DNA of 64,000 nucleotides from CAJXQU01 sp965223825 (GTDB lineage: Bacteria > Pseudomonadota > Gammaproteobacteria > CAJXQU01). The stretch covers positions 2,170,001-2,234,000 of the forward strand of contig OZ245018.1 in NCBI GenBank assembly GCA_965223825.1. Direction: 5' to 3'. The notes beneath the pieces are model-generated. The model worked only from the letters and a program-made list of their open reading frames with translations. It was not told where the DNA came from and ran no database searches. Position numbers and translations under genes: made by a program. Positions 27,173 through 35,274 of this stretch are shown one piece after another. Position 1 is the first letter of the stretch, and each line of letters opens with the position of its first letter.

Positions 27173-28446
27173 GCACAGACAGCAATGATGAAGTAAACGT
27201 ATTACAGCTCTCCATCCATGGTGTATTAGTCGGTTATCTCGCTGGGTTTAAGAATGGCCGCAATGTCTTGAGCATTGCAGACTCATTTAAAAACGATCCT
27301 GATCGCCCGACATTCAGCCTAATTACTCATCCCGCGTTTCCGAATGCGGTCAAGCTCATGGCTGCGCCATGGGCACGGAATCAACGGCTGAATCCTGTAC
27401 TTTCAAACTTACTGCCAGAGGGATCACTATGTGAGCTGATCGCACAAGGCCTGAAGGTGCACGTTGATAATGAATTTCATATTCTCTCGTATCTTGGAGA
27501 AGATTTGCCGGGGGCAATCGAAGCTACGCCAATGGAGCCTGAGGATGTTCCTGATTCCATATTAAACACGTATGGAAAAGCCAAGGCAGTTAAGTTCGAT
27601 AAAGTCACCCAAGAAAACAAGTTTTCCTTGGCTGGCGTGCAAATGAAGTTTTCCATGAAGGAAAAGGATGGGCGATATAATTTGTCCAAAGGTGATGTCC
27701 TAGGTGACTGGATCATCAAAACACCATCAACCAAGCATAAGTTCGTACCACTGAACGAATATACCGCCATGTCGCTGGCGGGGCTCGTTGGCGTTGATAT
27801 TCCTGAGGTCAAACTTGTTGAGCTGGATAAGCTCGACAATCTGCCACAAATTAACTTACCCGATGAAAAGCAAGCCTTTGCCATCAAACGATTTGATCGT
27901 GACGACGACCAGCGTATTCACATGGAAGACTTCGCGCAAATTCTGGTGAAGTACCCGCACGAAAAATACACTTCAGCTAATTATGAGAATATCGGTAAAG
28001 TCATTTATGACTTTTCTGGCGACGGGTTGGCCGACACTCAACAGTTCGCAAGGCGCTTACTGGTGAATATTCTCTTGGCGAATGGGGATGCCCATCTCAA
28101 GAACTGGAGCTTTCTATATCCCGATAAGATCACGCCACGGCTCTCTCCTGCCTACGATATCGTTACAACCAATGTCTATATTGAGAATGAAGCCCAATAT
28201 GCGCTCAACCTTGGTAAAACCAAAGAATGGTATACCGTCACTATGGTGCATTTTCAGTCATGGGCAGATAAGTCGGGCATTCCGTGGAGAGCGATAAAGC
28301 CACACTTAAACGATACAATGAGCAAGGCGAGAGAGTTATGGCCTGAGGCTCTGAAAGCGTTACCTATGGACGAAGCACACAAAGAAGGCCTTAGAACGCA
28401 TTGGGCTAAGCTTCAGGACGATTTTAAGATCGAGGCCACAAAGTAA
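27169..28446 (+). CDS. hipA: HipA-family serine/threonine kinase toxin
   Basis: A 425-residue protein with an N-terminal subdomain (VLVGYLAGFKNGRNVLS), the substrate-binding region (RNQRLNPVLSNLLPEG) and the kinase-like core. The core has KFSLAGVQMKFSM (ATP loop), FAIKRFDRDDDQRIHMEDF, catalytic LANGDAHLKNWSF and SPAYDIVTT in place of DFG. HipA of E. coli phosphorylates GltX and causes dormancy; relatives hit other tRNA synthetases. It is coupled to hipB by a 4-bp overlap. All catalytic motifs seem intact, so the toxin is probably active and needs the antitoxin. Confidence 0.88.
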   Translation: MSTDSNDEVNVLQLSIHGVLVGYLAGFKNGRNVLSIADSFKNDPDRPTFSLITHPAFPNAVKLMAAPWARNQRLNPVLSNLLPEGSLCELIAQGLKVHVDNEFHILSYLGEDLPGAIEATPMEPEDVPDSILNTYGKAKAVKFDKVTQENKFSLAGVQMKFSMKEKDGRYNLSKGDVLGDWIIKTPSTKHKFVPLNEYTAMSLAGLVGVDIPEVKLVELDKLDNLPQINLPDEKQAFAIKRFDRDDDQRIHMEDFAQILVKYPHEKYTSANYENIGKVIYDFSGDGLADTQQFARRLLVNILLANGDAHLKNWSFLYPDKITPRLSPAYDIVTTNVYIENEAQYALNLGKTKEWYTVTMVHFQSWADKSGIPWRAIKPHLNDTMSKARELWPEALKALPMDEAHKEGLRTHWAKLQDDFKIEATK

Positions 28447-28614
28447 GTTAACGAATAATTAAGATGCATGCCGTATGATATTAATAGACACGTGGCTTAA
28501 TTCTGAGAAAGAGATTACCTGTTACCAACAGGCGCGTAGCTAATTTTCAAACATGGGTGCAAGGAAGCGTGGCAACATATAGCTGTTACCGATTTCTTTA
28601 ATAAGGAAGGTCCC

Positions 28615-28896
28615 ATGGACGAGATATTAAATGGCAAAAGCATTAAAGCTGACTTTGAAGCACAGGTGACAGCAGCGCTGATGATTCAAAGCAATGTCCT
28701 CATTACCATCAAATTGCAGCAAGGTTATTTGGTATATCACGGCAAGAGATCAGTCGCCGAATTTCTAAAGGGACATTTCCAAAACCAAGAAAGCTGTCCA
28801 GCAGGAAAAATTCAGTACGCAAAGCGTTCTATCTGTAGGACCTTCATGAGTGGATTAAAAACCCTCACATTTATCGGCAAGAATCCTAGTCATTAG
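28615..28896 (+). CDS. Small hypothetical protein of island A
   Basis: A 93-residue frame starting MDEILNGKSIKADFEAQ, with a good AAGGAAGG ribosome binding site 6 bp before the ATG. I do not recognise the family. It has no signal peptide or membrane segment and is rich in Lys and Ser toward the end. The strong ribosome site is the main support. It lies between hipA and the integrase remnant. Confidence 0.4.
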   Translation: MDEILNGKSIKADFEAQVTAALMIQSNVLITIKLQQGYLVYHGKRSVAEFLKGHFQNQESCPAGKIQYAKRSICRTFMSGLKTLTFIGKNPSH

Positions 28897-28934
28897 TTAA
28901 AGTAACCCTGAAACCCTTGCCCGCAGTTCATCTA

Positions 28935-29015
28935 ATGATGGGGGAAGTCCAGCACATCGAAAAACAGATCCTCGGTCATAAAATTCACGAAAGAACTGAT
29001 AGAGGCCACAAATAG
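28935..29015 (+). pseudogene. N-terminal remnant of a tyrosine integrase
   Basis: A 26-codon frame reads GEVQHIEKQILGHKIHERT, which resembles the N-terminus of the intact integrase downstream (GEVWHIEKRC) and of related integrases. They also share the bases CACATCGAAAAAC. It ends at a TAG and no core-binding or catalytic part follows. It lies 97 bp left of the internal att copy, where the integrase of island A is expected. Only a short match, judged by eye. Confidence 0.5.
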
Positions 29016-29087
29016 AGTGTGTAATGGTTAGTTCGGCAAAACTCCGGCACTGCTAATGCTAAGCAAAAACTGAAAGGAAAAACTTAG

Positions 29088-29257
29088 GTAAGCTATTGAT
29101 ATTAGGAGATAAATGGCGCGCCCGGAAGGATTCGAACCTCCGACCACCTGGTTCGTAGAATCACCATTAAATCTAACCTATTGATTTTAAAGATCTAAAA
29201 AACGACGTTCGTTGCCCTAAATGTCGGAAAATACATAACAATTCACGACTGATGTCG
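29088..29257. repeat. Internal attachment site between islands A and B
   Basis: 29112-29257 repeats 22113-22258 with one mismatch in 146 bp, including the 3' part of tRNA-Arg from the anticodon loop. The 17 bp just before it (29088-29104, GTAAGCTATTGATATTA) match the right end of island B at 44203-44219 with two differences. The site therefore looks like the right end of island A joined to a tRNA-derived core and the left end of island B, as expected for tandem insertions at one tRNA. The rest of the 28897-29420 gap holds no gene apart from the integrase remnant and the AbiE operator. Confidence 0.85.
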
Positions 29258-29342
29258 AAAAGCGTATCTGGCAATCTCTTTTAAGGGATTGCCTGCACCC
29301 CTATTGTGAATTATCAGAATCAAGAAGTTTAATAAATTATGA

Positions 29343-29367
29343 ATTTGTATAGTTAAACTATACAAAT
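29343..29367. promoter_or_regulatory. Perfect 25-bp palindrome, candidate AbiEi operator
   Basis: Arms of 12 bp (ATTTGTATAGTT/AACTATACAAAT) flank a single central base. A degenerate second copy (GTTTAACTAT near 29394 and TTTTGTATACTATG at the start codon) lies just downstream. AbiEi antitoxins are known to repress their own promoters by binding inverted repeats. Position 54 bp upstream of abiEi supports that role. Confidence 0.6.
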
Positions 29368-29420
29368 ATAAAAATAATTAAACCTTGGCTTAAGTTTAAC
29401 TATCTGCTATTTTGTATACT

Positions 29421-30257
29421 ATGACTATACGTAATAGTGGAAAATTAAACTTGCTTTATGACTTATTACCCGAAGGGTTATTAGTTAATGCGGCGTGGCT
29501 GGAGCGTCACGGATATTCCCGCGCCTTGCGCAAGCAGTATGTTTCTAATGGTTGGCTAACTCAGCCAATGCGAGGCGTTTTTTACCGTTCGCGTGGCAAG
29601 TTAAGCTGGGAGCAGGTGATCATTTCTATACAGGCAATATTAGAGATACCTGTCTCTATTGGCGGGCGAACAGCGCTTGAAATACAGGGGTATGGGCATT
29701 ACGTTTATCAAAAGCAACGATCAGTGCAGCTATATACCGACACAAAGCTCCCATCCTGGCTGTTTAAGTTGCCAAACATGCCAGAATTTCAAGTTCATAA
29801 TCGTTCTCGTTTTTTACCTGAAACTAACGCCAGTGATACGACTATCTCGTTGAATATTGAATATATGAAGCGAAAAAACCGATCACTTCCTGGTGCATTG
29901 TTGATTGAACCTTGGGGACAATGGCATTGGCCGATGATAGTCTCATCTCCTGAACGGGCTATTTTGGAAGTCATGGATGACATACCAAACGAAGTATCTT
30001 TTGATATGGCGGATAAATTAATGAGTGGATTGCATAACTTACGCCCACGCACAATGCAATCTTTGCTTGAAACAACCACTAGCATCAAGGTAAAACGATT
30101 ATTCTTCTATTTGGCCGAGCGTCATCATTTTCAATGGTTGCGTGAAATTGATCAAAGCAAAATAGATTTCGGAAAAGGTAAACGCGTCATCGAGAAGGAT
30201 GGCAAACTCGACACGAAATATTTGATAACTGTACCGCGAGTGATGGATGACCTATAA
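29421..30257 (+). CDS. abiEi: AbiEi-like type IV antitoxin and repressor
   Basis: A 278-residue protein. The N-terminal winged-helix region (LLYDLLPEGLLVNAAWLERHGYS, then LRKQYVSNGWL) is the AbiEi antitoxin DNA-binding domain. A conserved middle (IGGRTALEIQGYGHYV) and a C-terminal domain follow. A TTG start 3 codons upstream is possible, but ATG at 29421 is preferred. No clear ribosome site is seen. The stop overlaps the toxin start by 11 bp. In type IV systems the antitoxin blocks the toxin target and represses transcription. Related systems give phage abortive infection or stabilise mobile elements. Confidence 0.85.
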   Translation: MTIRNSGKLNLLYDLLPEGLLVNAAWLERHGYSRALRKQYVSNGWLTQPMRGVFYRSRGKLSWEQVIISIQAILEIPVSIGGRTALEIQGYGHYVYQKQRSVQLYTDTKLPSWLFKLPNMPEFQVHNRSRFLPETNASDTTISLNIEYMKRKNRSLPGALLIEPWGQWHWPMIVSSPERAILEVMDDIPNEVSFDMADKLMSGLHNLRPRTMQSLLETTTSIKVKRLFFYLAERHHFQWLREIDQSKIDFGKGKRVIEKDGKLDTKYLITVPRVMDDL

Positions 30258-31164
30258 CCCCATTTTCAGAGAACAAGTCGCACTGTTAGTTTCACTTATA
30301 CCGACTGTTGCCAAAGAAAATTGTTTCGCGTTAAAGGGTGGGACGGCAATTAATCTGTTTATTCGTGACTTACCACGCCTATCGGTCGATATTGATCTAA
30401 CCTATCTCCCTATCTCGGATAGAACGCAATCATTACGTGATATAGATGATGCTCTCAAACGGATCGCGGAACGCATCAGAAAAATCTATCCAAAACATAC
30501 AGTCTATGAGTCCGCACCATCAACGCAGAAAACGATTAATAAGCTCGTTATTCGCTCGCCTCATCGCCTACAGATAAAAATTGAAGTTACGCCGGTCTTA
30601 CGTGGATGTGTCTATGAACCCGTGATACTGCCTGTATCACAACGGAAAGAGGATGAGTTTGGCTTTGCAAAGATGAAAGTTTTGTCATTTGCTGATCTGT
30701 ATGCTGGAAAAATTATGGCTGCACTAGACAGGCAGCACCCTCGTGATTTATTCAATATTCATTATTTACTTGAAAATGAGGGAATTACAGATGAGCTACG
30801 GACAGCACTGTTGATTTATCTGATCAGTCATGATCACTCACCGTATTCGTTATTATCACCACAGTTGAAAGACATTTCAGCCATCTATGAGACTGATTTT
30901 GTTGGTATGGTCGATGAGGATTTCTCTTATGAAGCACTCACCTCAGCAAGATTGAGACTCATTGATGAGGTAGTTACGGGTATGCCCGATATTCATAAGG
31001 AATTGTTGATTTCATTCTACAAGGGAAATCCAAAATGGGATTTAATCAAGATTCCCGGTGTTGAAGCTTTGCCTGCTGTGAGATGGCGTGAAATTAATCT
31101 TGATAAAGCAGGCCAGGAAACAAGGCTGGAAATAATTAAAAAACTTGAAGGTATTTTGAACTGA
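30247..31164 (+). CDS. abiEii: AbiEii/AbiGii-family nucleotidyltransferase toxin
   Basis: A 305-residue protein of the polymerase-beta nucleotidyltransferase fold. It carries FALKGGTAINLFI and LPRLSVDIDLTYL, the GG...S and D-x-D catalytic motifs, and a later DLYAGKIMAALDRQHPRDLFN block with the conserved Lys and Arg-Asp. Such toxins transfer nucleotides to tRNA ends or other targets and stop growth. It is translationally coupled to the antitoxin. All family motifs are intact. It is the first gene pair to the right of the internal att site. Confidence 0.88.
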   Translation: MTYNPIFREQVALLVSLIPTVAKENCFALKGGTAINLFIRDLPRLSVDIDLTYLPISDRTQSLRDIDDALKRIAERIRKIYPKHTVYESAPSTQKTINKLVIRSPHRLQIKIEVTPVLRGCVYEPVILPVSQRKEDEFGFAKMKVLSFADLYAGKIMAALDRQHPRDLFNIHYLLENEGITDELRTALLIYLISHDHSPYSLLSPQLKDISAIYETDFVGMVDEDFSYEALTSARLRLIDEVVTGMPDIHKELLISFYKGNPKWDLIKIPGVEALPAVRWREINLDKAGQETRLEIIKKLEGILN

Positions 31165-31194
31165 GTCGAATTTAGGTCGAACTGGATTAGTAAG

Positions 31195-32075
31195 ATGACT
31201 GATCTCAAAGTATATGTCGCAAATTATCTTGGTCAGGCATGCACTGTCACAAGAAGTGAAAATGGCTTTATAAGAGATATTCTTACGTTTAACTGTGATG
31301 GATATGAAATTCAGGCACAGCAAGAAAAAGAAATAGTTTTAAACACGAGAAGGAACTACAAAGGAAAATTTGTCCCATCAACGACTATGACGATAGTTGA
31401 TGTGAGCGAACAAGAAGTAGAAAAGGTATTAAATGTCATCGATAGGATTTGCTGGTTATTATCTTTCGCAAGCATGTCGTCAGGCATGGTCATGAATACC
31501 CATCAGGAAGTGGTCACGAAAGTTTCTATTCTGTAATTGCAAAAGCGAGTTTTTTCAGGCCGACAATTGATATAGATGATGGATGTAAAGTCGTTACTTT
31601 CATTAATGAGGTATATCCGAATTTCAAGAAATATGAGAACTCAAGATCGCTCAACATAGCAATTGACTATTTGTTGTTGGCGGAAAACAGCTCGTTACCT
31701 ATAGAAGCTGAATTGACTTTACTATTTACCTTGCTTGAGCATTTGAAATCCACCTACGCGCAATCGAAATCTATAACTTATCGAAAAGGTTACTTCATAA
31801 AGGAAAAAGAAGGAAAAAACATCCGCTACAGGTTTAAAGAGTTGCTTGATGAAATGTTTGCAGACGTTGGTCAATCTCCCATTACAAAACCAATCATTAA
31901 ACTTAGAAACGAAATTATTCACTCTGGTGTCTCTGAGATTCCCAGCGAGGAAAAGAAATCATTACATAGTGATATTATCGATATTGCTCGTGAATATCTT
32001 TTGCGGTTAATTGGATATAGCGGTGAATATTTACTTTATTCAAAAGAAGGCAACCGATCTAAAGAGATAAACTAA
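31195..32075 (+). pseudogene. HEPN-domain protein gene with a frameshift
   Basis: Two frames form one protein. The first gives residues 1 to about 100 (MTDLKVYVANYLGQA to SFASMSSGM). The second, shifted by one base near 31485-31495, continues HEYPSGSGHESFYSVIAKA to the end. The second half has KLRNEIIHSG, an R-N-x3-H motif of HEPN ribonuclease domains. The change is a one-base loss (or two-base gain) in about 880 bp. It follows the AbiE toxin by 30 bp on the same strand. It may be dead, a sequencing error, or less likely a programmed shift. Confidence 0.6.
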
Positions 32076-32144
32076 TAGTCGATTTAACTAGCCATTAACA
32101 CTTTTATGCCAAAATATTTATGGAAAGTGGGGAAAAGATTATAG

Positions 32145-32993
32145 ATGTCGGGAGAGTGGCAGGAACATCAAAATCAGGCTGATGAAACCAGATTAGCAAA
32201 ACGTCAGCAAGATCGAGATGATCTGAATAATGAAATGGCTGGCCGTGATACTGGCCGGATGCGCCGTTTTATCTCTGTTGATGAAACGGGCAAATTGCCC
32301 GCCAGGAAGCAGGAAAAAGACCGGTTCCTTGAATTCGCTGACCGGTTGCTCACTCTTGAGCAGCAGCGCCGCTATGAAAAACTCCAACGTGATTTTGAAC
32401 GCTATGACCGCGCTACCCAGCAAGCCCTTGCCGAAGTTGATAGAGACATCGCACAGGCGCAGCTCAATTTAGAACAAATCCAGAATAACGCCACCCGCCT
32501 TGATGATGGCCGCCGCGTCTATCGTGATGAGAATGACGGCCAGTTCTATGATGAAAATGATCAGCCTTTGAACAATGATGAACAAATCGAAGCTTCGCGC
32601 AATCACCGTGTTAGCGACTCAACACGTAGTAAGTTCAAAAACCAACAAAAACAGTTGGATGACCTTCAAAAAGAAAAGGCGGATATTATTGATTTCGATA
32701 AGAAACAAAAGGCGCTTGAAGAGCGTTTAGAGAAACACCCGGAACAGGCTGACGAAATTGAAGATGAATTCAAGAATATGGTCGTGCCGGAACGTGTCCA
32801 CAGAAAAGCGCTATCATCAGAGCCTAAAATGACGTCTGCTGCAAAAGAGGTTTCAAGCCAAGAAGGTATTCAATCCGAGTTCTCCCTGACGCCCGCTTTC
32901 TACGCTGCGGGCTTGGTTGGACAGACTCCACAAGAGCCTGCCCAACGAGTTGAACCTGTGGTATCGAACCCGTCAGCCCATGCACCTGGCTGA
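32145..32993 (+). CDS. Coiled-coil protein of unknown function
   Basis: A 282-residue, highly charged protein. I do not recognise the family. Residues about 45-110 (KDRFLEFADRLLTLEQQRRY) and 165-215 form coiled coils. A short segment RLDDGRRVYRDENDGQFYDE looks like a small beta unit. The C-terminus is Pro/Ser rich. No signal peptide. Relatives could be among mobilisation or phage-structural proteins, but nothing here proves it. A terminator hairpin overlaps its stop codon, so it closes a transcription unit. Confidence 0.55.
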   Translation: MSGEWQEHQNQADETRLAKRQQDRDDLNNEMAGRDTGRMRRFISVDETGKLPARKQEKDRFLEFADRLLTLEQQRRYEKLQRDFERYDRATQQALAEVDRDIAQAQLNLEQIQNNATRLDDGRRVYRDENDGQFYDENDQPLNNDEQIEASRNHRVSDSTRSKFKNQQKQLDDLQKEKADIIDFDKKQKALEERLEKHPEQADEIEDEFKNMVVPERVHRKALSSEPKMTSAAKEVSSQEGIQSEFSLTPAFYAAGLVGQTPQEPAQRVEPVVSNPSAHAPG

Positions 32994-32999
32994 TGGGTT
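32967..32999 (+). terminator. Terminator hairpin overlapping the coiled-coil gene stop
   Basis: A 12-bp stem (32967-32978 AACCCGTCAGCC with 32988-32999 GGCTGATGGGTT, one G-T pair) has a 9-base loop and is followed by CGTCTTTTCC. The stop codon lies inside the right arm. Confidence 0.65.
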
Positions 33000-33103
33000 C
33001 GTCTTTTCCACTGCGTATAAATATGCTATTTCAAAACTATGAAGCACTGAGCGAGCTTCAACTGAACGAAAGAATATTTTCGATTGCTGTCGTAATTGCT
33101 AGT

Positions 33104-33430
33104 TCAGTTTGCATGACCCGAACAGGCATTTCTTGCCAATATTAAAATGATGCCTTCAACAGACTTATCTTGATATTTTTCAGCATAGTGCCAGATTTCA
33201 CCCGTTGTCTCATCTCTATCAAACCAGTCATACATACATTGTCCAAACTCTGGATTGTCTGCTTCAAGTTGTACATACGCTAGCATTTCTAGCGCACCGA
33301 TCAGATAGCCATTCTTTTCATCGGTGCTAAGATCAAAAAAATCCTTCGCAAGCAGTGCATGAGAAGCATTCGAGATCAGCATCAATGTTGCCAGCGTGCA
33401 TGAAGCCATGATCTGTTTGAGGATACGCAT
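33104..33430 (-). CDS. Small exported protein, possibly Rap1a/Tai-like
   Basis: A 108-residue protein starting MRILKQIMASCTLATLML, a signal peptide ending near SHA. The mature part is acidic, with two Cys (FGQCMYDWF and ARNACSG) and a YLIGALEML helix. The layout is similar to Rap1a/Tai immunity proteins, but the match is weak. The start chosen has AGGGAGA upstream; a start 7 codons earlier is possible. It is convergent with the coiled-coil gene. Function unknown. Confidence 0.5.
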   Translation of the reverse strand: MRILKQIMASCTLATLMLISNASHALLAKDFFDLSTDEKNGYLIGALEMLAYVQLEADNPEFGQCMYDWFDRDETTGEIWHYAEKYQDKSVEGIILILARNACSGHAN

Positions 33431-33658
33431 AACATTCTCCCTGAAATTCATGAAGTCGCCAGTGTGTTATCACGGGATTTTTTATGCTAACTTCTCTTTA
33501 TTTCTTGGCTTCTTATTACTAAACGTTATAATGCACATGGGCTGACAGGGATAATTGTCAAACAGTTGGTAAAAAAACCTTTTAGAATCAATTCTCAAGC
33601 AAGTGGCGCTAACTTTTAAAGAAAAGTTGGCCTGTTTGCAGAAAGCGCAAGGGACACA

Positions 33659-34267
33659 TGCGTAAGCAAGGGGAGCGGAATCCCAACCATCCACGTAAAG
33701 GGGCATCGATTAAGGTCGAGCCGATACGTGACCTTGCCGCCATTGCGACCATCAAGAACAACCTCTCTCAAACCTCGTGATTTATGTTTATTCACACTGG
33801 GGATCAATACCGCGTTTCGTGCCAATGAATTGCTGTCCATCACTGCCGAACAAGTGATGGAGCTACGATGTGGGGATTTACTTACGATCAAACAAAGCAA
33901 GAATAAGAAATACCGCTCTACGCCATTGAATGCTGTAGCGGTAAACAGTATTCAACACTGGTTGGAGAACTATCCACCAAAGAGGGATAAAACCGGCCCG
34001 CTGTTTACCTCACCCAAAGGCGAAACGCTGCGTGTCAGTACGGTATCCAGAATGGTCAAGGATTGGTGCCGTGAAGCTAGTCTGAAAGGTAATTATAGGT
34101 CACATACTTTGCGCAAAACGTGGGGCTATCATCAACGCAAATTAATGGATGTGCCAGTCCCGATTTTGATGGAAGCATTTGGGTACACCAGTCAAAAACA
34201 GACGTTGGATTATCTGTGTATCCAATCAGAGGAAATCTCTGAAATTTATTTGAATATGGAACTGTGA
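33659..34267 (+). pseudogene. Tyrosine recombinase fragment with a frameshift
   Basis: An opening frame (MRKQGERNPNHPRKGASIKV to IKNNLSQ) stops at 33779, while the continuing recombinase frame (KPRDLCLFTLGINTAFRANE onward) is one base out of phase, so a frameshift lies near 33765-33775. The catalytic part has Arg in AFRANEL, HTLRKTWG (His-x-x-Arg) and Tyr in TLDYLCI. The gene is short (about 200 residues) and lacks a normal arm-binding domain, as in some compact integrases. It suggests a third, older mobile element inside island B. Confidence 0.7.
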
Positions 34268-34289
34268 ATTTACAAGAAAAGGACATCGC

Positions 34290-34510
34290 ATGATTGAATC
34301 TGAAAATGTGAATGATGGAATCTCACTCTCAAGACTGAATCACTATCGCACTTATCTGAAAATTTATGGTTATCTGATTATGGAACTGGCGGATTCTGAT
34401 GAGGAAATTTTCAAACTCATTATGGTGAATTTGATGACTCGCTGATGCAGGGTTTGCAAGAGCGGATTGAAGGTTCACCTGTCTATGAGCATAGCAATCT
34501 ACCCTCTTAA
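34290..34510 (+). pseudogene. Small gene after the recombinase, frameshifted
   Basis: The first frame starts at 34290 (AAAAGGA upstream) and reads MIESENVNDGISLSRLNHYR, stopping at 34445. The phase-shifted continuation YGEFDDSLMQGLQERIEGSP to 34510 looks like its true C-terminus, giving a protein of about 72 residues with one frameshift near 34425. I do not recognise the family. Confidence 0.4.
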
Positions 34511-34516
34511 TAATTT

Positions 34517-34547
34517 ATATGTCCATATTTGACAAATATGGACATAT
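34517..34547. promoter_or_regulatory. Perfect 31-bp palindrome, candidate ParD operator
   Basis: Two 15-bp arms (ATATGTCCATATTTG and its exact complement) flank a single A, 34 bp before the parD start. ParD antitoxins have ribbon-helix-helix domains that bind such operators and repress parDE. The length and perfection of the palindrome are striking. Confidence 0.65.
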
Positions 34548-34581
34548 CGTGCTAATTTAAAATAAGAATAGGAGGTTTTCC

Positions 34582-34815
34582 ATGAATATCAGCTTTACCG
34601 AAAAACAGGAAAAATATATTGCCTCTCAAGTAAAACAAGGCGATTTTCAGAATGCCAGTGAGGTGGTGCGTGATGCGTTGCGTCTGCATGAACTTTACCG
34701 CCAACGCATTGTGGAAGAACTCCGCGCAGAAATCGCCAGAGGCTGGGACAGTCCAGCCAGTGATCGCAGTATTAAAGACATCATTAAAGCCAAGCAAGCA
34801 GAAAGCGCAGGCTAA
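34582..34815 (+). CDS. parD: ParD-like antitoxin (ribbon-helix-helix)
   Basis: A 77-residue protein starting MNISFTEKQEKYIASQVKQG, with the ParD/CopG ribbon-helix-helix (FQNASEVVRDALRLHELYRQ) and a flexible C-terminal half that wraps the toxin. AGGAGG is well placed upstream. Its stop overlaps the parE start by one base. It represses the operon, probably through the palindrome at 34517-34547, and neutralises ParE. Confidence 0.9.
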   Translation: MNISFTEKQEKYIASQVKQGDFQNASEVVRDALRLHELYRQRIVEELRAEIARGWDSPASDRSIKDIIKAKQAESAG

Positions 34816-35123
34816 TGCCAGAGACACCCCTCTGCCTTATCCTCTCACAAGAAGCGGATGAGGATTTAGTTTCCATCTACGATTACACGTGCGAACAATT
34901 CGGACAAGATCAGGCAGTGAATTATTTAACTGACCTGGATAGGCTGCTTGATGATTTATGCATCAACCCAGAAATGGGGCGGGAACGGATGGATATTCGG
35001 GAGGGATTACGTAGTATGGTTTATGAGAGCCACGTCATCTTTTATCGGATTATGGCTGATCATATTCGCATTGTTCGTGTGCTGCATGGGAGTCGGGATA
35101 TTCCCAAATTTCTGGATCACTAA
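34815..35123 (+). CDS. parE: ParE-like toxin (RelE/ParE superfamily)
   Basis: A 102-residue protein with LILSQEADEDLVSIYDYT at the N-terminus, a central NPEMGRERMDIREGLRSMVY and the C-terminal strand IRIVRVLHGSRDIPKFL, the ParE pattern. ParE toxins poison DNA gyrase; other family members cleave mRNA. The typical C-terminal residues are present, so it is likely active. Coupled to parD. Confidence 0.9.
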   Translation: MPETPLCLILSQEADEDLVSIYDYTCEQFGQDQAVNYLTDLDRLLDDLCINPEMGRERMDIREGLRSMVYESHVIFYRIMADHIRIVRVLHGSRDIPKFLDH

Positions 35124-35274
35124 ATACGCTTAAGTTACTTAATCGTTTGTGACCGGTTAACCTGATTAAAGCAGACATTTCCAACAAATAAACTAAATTG
35201 AAAATCTTTCGGCAAGACTGCTTGGGAAATAAGAAACCAGTGGATAACATCCGGCTATCCACTGGTAAGTAAAA

